Shown here one piece after another: positions 1 to 6,627 of a stretch of 64,000 nt of DNA. Both the position numbers and the translations under genes were made by a program. The first letter of the stretch is position 1. Each line of letters opens with the position of its first letter. The notes under the pieces were generated by a model. That model saw only the letters and a program-made list of their open reading frames with translations. It had not been told where the DNA came from and did not search any database. Source of the stretch: Halorubrum yunnanense (lineage in GTDB: Archaea; Halobacteriota; Halobacteria; Halobacteriales; Haloferacaceae); contig NZ_JAODIX010000031.1 in NCBI RefSeq assembly GCF_026586675.1, positions 1 to 64,000 of the forward strand, in the 5' to 3' direction.

Positions 1-464
1 CCCCCACGACTACCATCTGTACATCACAAATCTACCGAGAGAAGAGTTTTTCCCGGCAGATCTAGGGACGCTGTATCGGTGTCGATGGGAGGTAGAAACG
101 CTGTTTCGTGAGTTGAAGACTCAATACGAACTAGATGAGTTCGACACGAGCAGCCCTGTTGTGGTGGAGATTTTGCTGTATGCGGCGTTGCTGTCGCTGC
201 TAGTGAGCCGTGAGTTGTTGGATCTGGTCTCCGAGCAGGCTGACGACGAGATCGTGTTTCCACCGGAACGCTGGGCGGCGACCTTCCGGTCGCACGCCCA
301 GCTCATTCTTCACGAACTCGGTGAGTTCCTCGGCTACTCACCACCGCCGCTGTTGGAGCGGCTGATCGAAGACGCACAAAAGATCCACCAGCAACGACCG
401 ATCTTACAAGAGACGCTCGCTACCGCTACTCAACCAAGGTGTGAGGCTTAGCTAAAGACGAATG
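1..464 (+). mobile_element. 3' end of an IS4-superfamily (ISH8-like) insertion sequence
   Basis: The window opens inside an insertion sequence whose transposase runs on the + strand and stops at 451. The element probably ends near 464: the short tract after the stop (about 451-464) reads, on the other strand, as the point where a lipoprotein reading frame loses its natural continuation. The left end and the target duplication lie outside the window, so the exact boundary is inferred. Assignment to ISH8-like elements rests on the transposase motif and the haloarchaeal context. Confidence 0.7.
2..451 (+). CDS. IS4-family transposase, C-terminal part (5' truncated by window edge)
   Basis: The frame is open from base 2 and ends with TAG at 449-451, giving about 149 residues of a transposase C-terminus. 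It carries the signature of IS4 DDE transposases, Y-x2-R-x3-E-x6-K, at about residues 25-39 of the visible part (the stretch YRCRWEVETLFRELK). The E is the third catalytic acid of the DDE triad. The rest is a helical tail rich in Leu. A start at the TTG at 113 is not real: the reading frame continues upstream without a stop. Third-position GC is lower than in neighbouring chromosomal genes, as is common for insertion sequences. Confidence 0.85.
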   Translation, partial: PHDYHLYITNLPREEFFPADLGTLYRCRWEVETLFRELKTQYELDEFDTSSPVVVEILLYAALLSLLVSRELLDLVSEQADDEIVFPPERWAATFRSHAQLILHELGEFLGYSPPPLLERLIEDAQKIHQQRPILQETLATATQPRCEA

Positions 465-776
465 GATCGACTGGCCGCCGACCGACGCGTCGGGCGTGCT
501 CGCCACGAACAGCGCCGATCCGTTGTTCCGGTTCTCGTACCCCGCCACCCACGTCGTCGCCGACACCCGGGCGTTCACGCCCGCCGCCTCGAACTCCTGC
601 TCAATGGTGAACGACTCCGGCGCCTCGCCCTCGTACCCCGCTTCCGAGGCCGCGCCAGATGGGATTCGGGCCGGGCTCGCGTCGAACTCGTAGCTCCCGT
701 CTTCGCCGCCGGCGCAGCCGGCGACGGCGACGGACGTCGATGCGGCCATCGCCGCGAGCAGTCCACGTCTGTGCAT
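465..776 (-). pseudogene. Tat-exported lipoprotein (DUF6517-like), truncated by the insertion sequence
   Basis: The gene starts with ATG at 774-776 and encodes a twin-arginine lipoprotein signal: RR at residues 3-4, a hydrophobic stretch, then the lipobox VAGC with Cys about residue 21. The mature part, with a repeated GYE and an EQEFEAAG-type stretch followed by TTWVAGYE, resembles the haloarchaeal lipoprotein family usually labelled DUF6517. Homologues, as I recall them, are about 200 residues; here the family sequence ends after about 104 residues (VGGQSI). The frame then continues only about 12 residues into the insertion sequence to a stop at 426-428. I therefore read it as a gene cut by transposition. 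A short secreted product could still be made. Confidence 0.7.
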
Positions 777-911
777 GAGCGAAGGTAGGTATACTGGGAC
801 GCTTAAACGTATCGGCGCGAGGACTGCGATCTGATAATCGCCGTGCGCCGGGTATCAGCTCCGCGACTCGAGGCACAAAGTTCACGGTGGGGCGTGTGCG
901 AGGTGAGTCAA

Positions 912-1679
912 ATGGAACGCCGAGGACAGACGGGGCTGGTGGAAGCGCTCCTCCTTGACGTGATCCGGCTCCACGAGACGTGGATGGAACTCGTCTTCCC
1001 GCGGCAGCTCGATCCGAGTGCGGTGCTGGGGAAATGGAAACCGGAGACGCCCGTCCAGACGGTCGGATACTACCTCTGGTCGATACTCGGCGCCCCCCTC
1101 GTCGCCGTCGCGTACCCGCTTCTGCTCGTCGGGTTCGCTACGCGGTTCCACGCCGCGAAGCTCGACTCGGCGGTCGCTCGCTTCGGGGTGCTCGGGGCGG
1201 TCCTCGTCGCGACGCTCGTCTGGGGGTCGCTCACGCTCCTCGCGCACCTGCAGCTGCCGACCGAGGTGATGCTCGGTATCGCCGGCGCCAGTGTCGTGGC
1301 GGTCGTCTCCGCGGGCGCGGCCGCCGGGTTCTCGAAGCTTGGCGGGCGGTTCGTCAGCGTCCTCTTCGCGTACCCGTTCGCGATGACCGCGATCTTCCTC
1401 CCGCCGGTGGTCGCCGGGCTGCTCACGCCCTCCGTCTCGAACCTGGTGCTCGACCCGAGCTACGACCTCGCGGTTTGGATACTCGACACCTTCCTCGCGG
1501 TCGGCGGGATCAACGAGACGCTCCGCGGCGCCTTCGACTTGGAAACGTTCGGCGAGCAGTGGGGCGTCGCCGGCCTCGGCTACGTGCTGATGTGGGTTGG
1601 CATCTCCGTCCCGCTCGGGTGGTTCCTCGGGGTGCTCGTCGCCCTCGCGAACCTGATCCGCCCGAAGCCCGACGCCTGA
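912..1679 (+). CDS. Haloarchaeal polytopic membrane protein, function unknown
   Basis: The protein has 255 residues. I chose the ATG at 912 because GAGGTGA lies about 5-10 bases upstream; a longer GTG frame from 843 lacks such support. A basic/polar N-terminus of about 45 residues (with the pattern RLHETWMELVFPR) precedes five or six hydrophobic segments, at roughly residues 55-80, 90-115, 120-140, 148-175 and 225-250. No catalytic or transport motif is recognisable. The central stretch with FSKLGG and PFAMTAIFLPP could be a re-entrant region, but that is a guess. The gene stands alone between the broken lipoprotein gene and a convergent operon. Confidence 0.75.
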   Translation: MERRGQTGLVEALLLDVIRLHETWMELVFPRQLDPSAVLGKWKPETPVQTVGYYLWSILGAPLVAVAYPLLLVGFATRFHAAKLDSAVARFGVLGAVLVATLVWGSLTLLAHLQLPTEVMLGIAGASVVAVVSAGAAAGFSKLGGRFVSVLFAYPFAMTAIFLPPVVAGLLTPSVSNLVLDPSYDLAVWILDTFLAVGGINETLRGAFDLETFGEQWGVAGLGYVLMWVGISVPLGWFLGVLVALANLIRPKPDA

Positions 1680-1716
1680 GGACGGACCGCGCGAGCGACT
1701 CGCCGCGGATGGAGCG

Positions 1717-2349
1717 CTACCCGCGCTCGTCGAACCGCTCGCTGGCCGTCTCGAAGGCCGACTCGGACTGCTCTTTGCTCCGGCGGCTCTCCCGCTCCGC
1801 GATCGCTTCGGGATCCGGGCTCGCGTCGTCGTCGATCCGCGCGAACGACTTGTGGACCTTCGTGTGACACCAGCGACACAGCGCGACGGTGATCTCGTGG
1901 GGGCCGGCGTCGTCGGCGTCGCCCGCCTCTCCGTCGTCAGTGTCGCCCGCCTCTCCGTCGTCAGTGTCGCCCGCCTCTCCGCCGTCAGTGTCGCCCGCCT
2001 CTCCGCCGTCGGCGTCGCCCTCACTACCCGTACCGCCGTACGAGAGGTGGTGTTCCTCCACCAGCGGCCGATCGCCGTCGTGGGCGAGCCTGATCTCCTC
2101 GAGCCCGCAGCGACGGCACTCGCGGCCGTCGGTCGTCGAGCGGTAGTGGGGACACCGCCGCCACGCGTCGTCGGCGCCGACGTGGCAGGCGTAGTCGTCG
2201 GCGCGGCGGGCCGCGGAGAACTCCGGGTCGTCGCCGGCGCGCGTCAGCGCGAAGCGACAGCGGCCGTCGTCGGTCAGGTGGTCACAGACGCCGGCGACCG
2301 CGTACGGGTCGTCGACGCCGACTGGGGTCCCGTCCGGCGTCCGTTCCAT
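1717..2349 (-). CDS. Cys/His-rich zinc-binding protein (DUF7097-like) with 8-residue tandem repeats
   Basis: The 210-residue product has paired Cys/His motifs typical of zinc sites: CDH...CRF near the N-terminus, CRRCGLEE near residue 80, HHLSY near 100 and ALCRWCHTKVH near 158-168. The last resembles the His-Cys clusters of HNH-type proteins, but a clear HNH catalytic set is not visible, so nuclease activity is not claimed. Between them lies an acidic linker of four or five copies of an eight-residue unit (GDTDDGEA), encoded by 24-bp DNA repeats at about 1917-2012. It starts 6 bases after the phosphodiesterase gene on the same strand, so the two are probably co-transcribed. DUF7097 is assigned from memory of the family pattern. 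Confidence 0.7.
   Translation of the reverse strand: MERTPDGTPVGVDDPYAVAGVCDHLTDDGRCRFALTRAGDDPEFSAARRADDYACHVGADDAWRRCPHYRSTTDGRECRRCGLEEIRLAHDGDRPLVEEHHLSYGGTGSEGDADGGEAGDTDGGEAGDTDDGEAGDTDDGEAGDADDAGPHEITVALCRWCHTKVHKSFARIDDDASPDPEAIAERESRRSKEQSESAFETASERFDERG
1917..2012 (-). repeat. 24-bp in-frame tandem repeat inside the zinc-binding protein gene
   Basis: About four copies of a 24-bp unit encode the acidic octapeptide GDTDDGEA or GDTDGGEA. The period is a multiple of three, so copy-number change would only lengthen or shorten the linker between the two zinc-binding parts. Confidence 0.85.
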
Positions 2350-2355
2350 GTCGGG

Positions 2356-3705
2356 TCAGATCAGGCTCGCGCCGTCGAGATCGGTCCGCCCGTAGTCGAC
2401 GTCGAGGAGCCGCAGGAGGGTCGGTGCGACGTCGAGGAGGTCCGCGTCCTCGACCTTCGCGTCGGGGTGGTCGACGAAGAGGGCGGCGTCCTCGAAGGTG
2501 TGCATCCCCGTCCGCGGGCCGTCCGGGTCGAACACCTCGTCGTGGGGGCGGAAGCCGGACTTGAGGTCGAACCCCTCGTTCGGGATGACCACGAGGTCGG
2601 GCGCGATCTCGTCGTGGTCGCCCCGGAAAACGGTCTCGCGCTCGACGACGCGCTTCGCGACCGGCTTCCCCTCCGGGCCCTCCCACGCCTCGAGGGCCGA
2701 CTGCAACTCGGCACGCACGGACTCGTACTCCGACTCGGGGACGACTCCGTCCGGCTCGCGGCCCTCCAGGTTGATGTAGAACCGGCCGGGGACCAGCGAG
2801 TACGCGCGGGTGTCGCCGTCGATGTCGGCCAGCGCGCCGTGGTCGTCGCCGTCGGCGTACGAGAGCCACCCCTCCCGCTCCAGCCACTCGTTGCAGTAGA
2901 CGTCGTGGCGGAGCCGCGTGAAGCCGTGGGTCGAGCCCACGACGAGCCGTACGTCCTCGGGGAGCGCCTCGCGGATCGCACCGATGTGTTCGTCGAGCGC
3001 GGCGTAGAATTCGAGGAACTCCTCGTGGTACTCGCCCGACTCCGCGTAGTCGCCCCACAGGAAGTGGTTGATCCGGTCTGGAGCGGTGAACACGCCGACG
3101 AACAGGTCCCAGTCGTCGCGCTCGACGTACCGGGAGAAGGCGGTCGCTCGGGCGTCGAGCGTCTCGCGGGCGTGCTCGATGAACTCCGACTTGTCCGCTT
3201 TGTGCCCGAGCTTTGCGTTCACCGACAGCCGGTAGTCGCTCCCGGTGAGGTACTCGCGGAGCTCTTCGGGGTGGGCAGCCTTGTCGACGTCGGGCGAGAG
3301 GTAGCCCGACACCATCCGTTGCACCGTTCGCTGGGGCGGGAACGTGACGGGGACGTTCATCACCGTCGCGTCGAGCCCGGCGTCGGTGGCGCGGTCCCAC
3401 ACGCGGGTCGCCTGGACGTCTCTCCCCATCGGCACGTAGGTGTCGTACGAGCCGACCTCCCGGTCTTGGAAGCCGTAGACGCCGGTCTCGCCCGGGTTCC
3501 GGCCGCTGGTGAGCACGGGCCAGCACGCGCTCGACTCCGGCGGCACGGCGCTGTCGATCGGCCCCCCGTCGCCGGCGTCGGCGATCGCCGACAGCGTCGG
3601 GAACGCGTCCGGGTTGTCGGCGACGAGACCGTGTGGGAGACCGTCGATCCCGAGAAATGCCACGCGCGGGGTGTCGGCTCCGCGCAACCGGTCGAAGAGG
3701 CCCAT
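2356..3705 (-). CDS. Type I phosphodiesterase / nucleotide pyrophosphatase (alkaline phosphatase superfamily)
   Basis: The 449-residue protein belongs to the alkaline phosphatase fold. Near the N-terminus is AFLGIDG (first metal-binding Asp), followed by the nucleophile region around PPESSACWPVLTSGRNPG. Later come SRYVERDDWDLFVGVFTAPDRINHFLW (metal-binding Asp/His), VVGSTHGF (where a DHG motif is usual) and TGMHTFEDAALF near the C-terminus, which supplies the last His. The start at 3705 was chosen over an in-frame site 43 codons upstream because conserved sequence begins with MGLFDRL. Substrate cannot be read from the sequence; relatives hydrolyse nucleotides, phosphonates or lipid-linked phosphates. 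It lies just upstream of the zinc-binding protein gene. Confidence 0.85.
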   Translation of the reverse strand: MGLFDRLRGADTPRVAFLGIDGLPHGLVADNPDAFPTLSAIADAGDGGPIDSAVPPESSACWPVLTSGRNPGETGVYGFQDREVGSYDTYVPMGRDVQATRVWDRATDAGLDATVMNVPVTFPPQRTVQRMVSGYLSPDVDKAAHPEELREYLTGSDYRLSVNAKLGHKADKSEFIEHARETLDARATAFSRYVERDDWDLFVGVFTAPDRINHFLWGDYAESGEYHEEFLEFYAALDEHIGAIREALPEDVRLVVGSTHGFTRLRHDVYCNEWLEREGWLSYADGDDHGALADIDGDTRAYSLVPGRFYINLEGREPDGVVPESEYESVRAELQSALEAWEGPEGKPVAKRVVERETVFRGDHDEIAPDLVVIPNEGFDLKSGFRPHDEVFDPDGPRTGMHTFEDAALFVDHPDAKVEDADLLDVAPTLLRLLDVDYGRTDLDGASLI

Positions 3706-3796
3706 ACGGCTACATCCGGCGTGGAGGGCAAAAGGGTTGAGATCGCTCCGGGCCGGCTCGGGACCCTTTTTTACCGCGCCCCCGCGAGGGTGACGT

Positions 3797-4717
3797 ATGG
3801 AGACGCGACGCGCGCTGCTCGTCGACGCGTTCACGGACGAACCGCTGGCCGGGAACGTCGCCGGCGTGGTGCCGGACGCGCCCGGCCTGAGCGACGACCG
3901 GATGGGGAAGATCGCCGCCGAACTCGGCGCCTCCGAGACCGCGTTCCTGTCCGACGCGGGCGACGGCGCCGACGAGCGGGTCCGCTACTTCACCCCCTCC
4001 ACGGAGGTGGACCTGTGCGGCCACGCCACGATCGCCGGCTACGCCGCGCTGTACGCCGCCGGGGAGATCGACGCCGGCGAGCGCACCCTCCGGACGGCCG
4101 TCGGCGACCTCGAGATCCGGGTCGACCCCGACGGCACCGTCTGGATGCGCCAGAACCCGCCGACGGTCGAGACGGTGGAGGAGAGCGAGCTCGACGCCGA
4201 CCGCCTCGGCAACGCGCTCGGGATCGACCCCGCGGCCCTCCGGGACGTGGGCGCCGACCTCCCCGTTGCCGTCGCCTCGACCGGGCTCCCGTGGCTCGTC
4301 GTCCCGGTCAACTTCTTAGAGCGGCTCGGCGAGGCCGACCCCGACGCGGCCGCCGTCGAGGCGATCTCGAACGAACACGACGCCGCCGGGATATACGCGT
4401 TCACGTTCGACGCGCTCGACGCGGAGTCGACGCTCCACGGCCGGGCGTTCGCGCCCGCCGTCGGCGTCGCCGAGGACCCCGTCACGGGCACGGCGAGCGG
4501 CGCGGTCGGGGCGTACCTCGAGGCCGTCGACGCGTTCGACGGTGACCTCCCCGAGGAGCTCCGGTTCGAGCAGGGCCACTTCCTCGACCGCCCCGGCCAC
4601 GTCAGGGTCCGGGTCGACGGCGACGAGGTCCGGGTCGGCGGCCGCGCGGTCGTCTCGACGGAGGGCGAACTGACGCTGCCGGACGAGGAGGAGGGCGACG
4701 ACATCATCGAGGCGTGA
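3797..4717 (+). CDS. PhzF-family isomerase/epimerase-like protein
   Basis: The 306 residues match the PhzF family: an N-terminal VDAFTDEPLAGN segment, catalytic Glu in the SETAFL motif near residue 47, FTPSTEVDLCGHATIA near 68-83, and EDPVTGTASGAVGAYL near 222-237, which builds the second half of the pseudo-symmetric active site. Family members isomerise or epimerise small acids (PhzF itself, diaminopimelate epimerase relatives); the substrate here is unknown, and no phenazine genes are nearby. It reads divergently from the phosphodiesterase gene across about 90 bp. Confidence 0.9.
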   Translation: METRRALLVDAFTDEPLAGNVAGVVPDAPGLSDDRMGKIAAELGASETAFLSDAGDGADERVRYFTPSTEVDLCGHATIAGYAALYAAGEIDAGERTLRTAVGDLEIRVDPDGTVWMRQNPPTVETVEESELDADRLGNALGIDPAALRDVGADLPVAVASTGLPWLVVPVNFLERLGEADPDAAAVEAISNEHDAAGIYAFTFDALDAESTLHGRAFAPAVGVAEDPVTGTASGAVGAYLEAVDAFDGDLPEELRFEQGHFLDRPGHVRVRVDGDEVRVGGRAVVSTEGELTLPDEEEGDDIIEA

Positions 4718-4825
4718 GCGACCGCGCGGCGCCGGCGAGAGCCGCGCCCCGCCCCCGCCGATCCCCGGGACGCGGTCGCCGTCGCCGAGCCGAACGTTTA
4801 CGCTGTCCCGGGACGTAACCCAGCT

Positions 4826-5020
4826 ATGGAGTTCGACCTCCCACGCGCTGCAGCGCTGCTGGTACTGATCGTCGCGGTCGGCACCGCGGGACTGATCGGA
4901 AGCGGAATGATGCCGCTCCAGACCACGCTGATGATGGTCGCCCCGTCGATGCTCCTTTTCGGAGCGCTCGCGTTCGCCATCGGCGTGAAACACGGCCAGT
5001 TCCGGGCGGCGCACGCCTGA
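4826..5020 (+). CDS. Small two-helix membrane protein (DUF7333-like)
   Basis: A 64-residue protein with two hydrophobic helices (about residues 7-27 and 33-55), joined by a short loop and ending in a cytoplasm-like GVKHGQFRAAHA tail. The ATG at 4826 follows a TTTA-containing region about 28 bp upstream (4796-4800), consistent with a nearly leaderless transcript. Size and sequence match a small conserved haloarchaeal membrane protein family; no function is known to me. Confidence 0.7.
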   Translation: MEFDLPRAAALLVLIVAVGTAGLIGSGMMPLQTTLMMVAPSMLLFGALAFAIGVKHGQFRAAHA

Positions 5021-5080
5021 TCGGCTCCGCGCCCTCGCGAGTGCCCGCCGTCTGGCTCGCGTCGACGTGAACCACGGCGC

Positions 5081-5090
5081 TTTTTAAATA
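5081..5090 (+). promoter_or_regulatory. TATA box of the CaCA antiporter gene
   Basis: TTTTTAAATA stands about 24 bp before the GTG start at 5110 in otherwise GC-rich DNA. The spacing predicts transcription starting at or next to the start codon, which supports a leaderless message and the GTG choice. Confidence 0.65.
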
Positions 5091-5109
5091 GCCCCGACAA
5101 CCGGAAGCC

Positions 5110-6060
5110 GTGTTGATCGGGTCGCCGCTCACCGAACTCTTGCTTCTCGTCGGTGGTGCCGCGCTCCTCTACGCGGGCGCCGAACTGCTCGTCAGGGGGG
5201 CCAGGGACCTGGCGCTCGCCGTCGGCCTGAAGGCGTCGACCGTCGGGGTCACCGTCATCGCGTTCGCGACGACCGCCCCCGAGCTGTTCGTCTCGCTGCT
5301 CGGCGCCGTGACGGTGTCGACGGACGTGGGGCTCGGGACGATTCTCGGGTCGAACATCGCCAACATCGGGCTCGTGCTCGGCGTCTCCGCGCTGATTCGA
5401 CCCCTCGACGTCTCCGACACGGTGTTCGAGCGCCACGTCCCGTTCATGGTCCTCGCCGCGCTGCTCCTCGTCGGGCTCGGGTGGAACGGGCGCATCGGTC
5501 GGCCCGGGGGGCTCCTCATGCTCGGGACGCTCGTCGCGTTCACGGTCGTTGTCATGCGCCGGATCCGGCGGACGCAGTCCAACATCTCTACCGCGGATCG
5601 CGCGGAGATGCCGGACGCGAGCCTCCGCGACATCGCCGCCGTCGTCGGCGGGATCGTCGCCCTCGTGCTCGGCTCGCAGTGGCTGATCGACGGCGGGGAG
5701 TCGCTGCTCTCCGCGGCCGGCTTCTCCGACATCTTCATCGGGCTCACGGTGCTCGCGCTCGGCACCTCGCTCCCCGAGCTGGCGGCGAGCCTCGTCGCCG
5801 CCGTCCGCGGCGAGGCGGAGTTCAGCGTCGGCAACGTCGTCGGGTCGAACATCTACAACGTCCTCGCCGTCATCGGGATCATCGCGGTCATCCGCCCGAT
5901 CGGCGTGAGCGCCGGCGTGCGTGGCTTCGAGTTCCCCGCGCTGCTCGCTTTCACCGCCGTCCTCGTCGGGCTCATGTACCGCGGCGAGCGCATCTCGCGC
6001 GTCGACGGCGCGGCCCTCGTCGTCGGGTACGGAATTTTCGCGTACCTGCTGTTCCCGTGA
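5110..6060 (+). CDS. Calcium/sodium antiporter, CaCA family (YrbG-like)
   Basis: The 316-residue protein has two homologous halves, each with an alpha-repeat holding the ion-binding Glu. The first is VTVIAFATTAPELFVSLLGA with GSNIANIGLVLG after it; the second is LTVLALGTSLPELAASLVAA followed by GNVVGSNIYNVLAVIG. About ten membrane helices are visible. Family members exchange Na+ or H+ for Ca2+ across the cytoplasmic membrane. The start is GTG, supported by the TATA box spacing. The structured repeat element begins about 45 bp after the stop codon. Confidence 0.92.
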   Translation: MLIGSPLTELLLLVGGAALLYAGAELLVRGARDLALAVGLKASTVGVTVIAFATTAPELFVSLLGAVTVSTDVGLGTILGSNIANIGLVLGVSALIRPLDVSDTVFERHVPFMVLAALLLVGLGWNGRIGRPGGLLMLGTLVAFTVVVMRRIRRTQSNISTADRAEMPDASLRDIAAVVGGIVALVLGSQWLIDGGESLLSAAGFSDIFIGLTVLALGTSLPELAASLVAAVRGEAEFSVGNVVGSNIYNVLAVIGIIAVIRPIGVSAGVRGFEFPALLAFTAVLVGLMYRGERISRVDGAALVVGYGIFAYLLFP

Positions 6061-6102
6061 GCGCGGGAAATCTCGCTGGATGGGTGCCTGACGCCTGTAA
6101 CC

Positions 6103-6362
6103 CTTATAAATAGAGCCGAGAATCCGCGGCGGCGCGCGCCTCCGAGTGGCCGCCTCTGGCGGCCGCGAGGAGCGCGTGCGAGGGAGTCAGTCGTCCGGAG
6201 CGAAGCGGAGGACGACTGACGAGGCTGGGGAGGTGTGAGGTGCCGTGCGGTTGCGGTCGGGGTGGGATCCAAAGGGGCAGGCGCGAGGGCGAAGCACGCC
6301 GTAGCAAGCACCGCAGCGAGCGATAGCGAGCGAGGAGCGCAGCAAGGCGCGCGAGCCCTCGC
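6103..6362 (+). ncRNA. Candidate structured RNA element, copy 1 (unrecognised family)
   Basis: A TATA-like box (6103-6112) is followed about 25-30 bp later by a sequence that folds into consecutive hairpins. Hairpin 1: CTCC (6140-6143) and GGAG (6169-6172) enclose symmetric GA/GA dinucleotides and a 9-bp stem (6146-6154 with 6158-6166) closed by TCT. Hairpin 2: an 11-bp perfect stem, 6186-6196 with 6210-6220. A possible third pairs 6283-6290 with 6355-6362. Conserved linkers GTGCGAGGGA and GAGGCTGGGGAGG recur in the inverted copy near 54.5 kb, where both hairpins have different sequences but the same pairing. No convincing protein is encoded. RNA status is inferred from covariation between two copies only. 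Confidence 0.5.
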
Positions 6363-6531
6363 GGCTGGGGCTTTGGAGGTGTTCTCGGCCACAGCGACCG
6401 CAACAACGTATAGCCGAGCGGCTGGGGCTTTGGAGTGGTTCACCGACGGTCCGCTACCGACTATTTATAAGCGAGCGGCTGGGGCTTTGGAGGTGTTCAC
6501 CGCTGATCCGGTATCAGGCAATTACAACCGA
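6361..6531 (+). repeat. Three tandem 57-bp repeats at the 3' side of structured element copy 1
   Basis: Units begin at 6361, 6418 and 6475, each opening with GCGGCTGGGGCTTTGGAG and continuing into a TGTTC- or GGTTC-containing stretch and, in units 1 and 2, an A/T-rich TATA-like segment (around 6408-6412 and 6461-6470) just before the next unit. The inverted element at 54.4 kb carries one equivalent unit. There are no unique spacers between units, so this is not CRISPR. The units lie 100-270 bp upstream of the DTD2 gene. Confidence 0.85.
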
Positions 6532-6627
6532 CCGACTGCTCCCTCAGACCCGCCTGACGCCAACCACGCGACATCGTATCGCGTTCGAACCGACGCCTAT
6601 TCGGCCGCCCGCCCCCGACCGGAGTCC

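Noticed and set aside
843-911. GTG start at 843 for the membrane protein
   Set aside because: ATG at 912 has GAGGTGA at proper spacing; the 23-residue upstream part looks non-coding.
5853-6443. Small ORFs inside the structured element (for example with NTSKAPAAR)
   Set aside because: The frames come from repeat units and change between the copies; conservation is of RNA pairing, not of protein.
6361-6531. CRISPR-like array of 57-bp units
   Set aside because: Only three units, no spacers in the CRISPR sense, no cas genes.
6235-6627. N-terminal extension of DTD2 through the repeat element
   Set aside because: The extension follows repeats and hairpins, has no homology, and the family sequence begins at the GTG at 6628.
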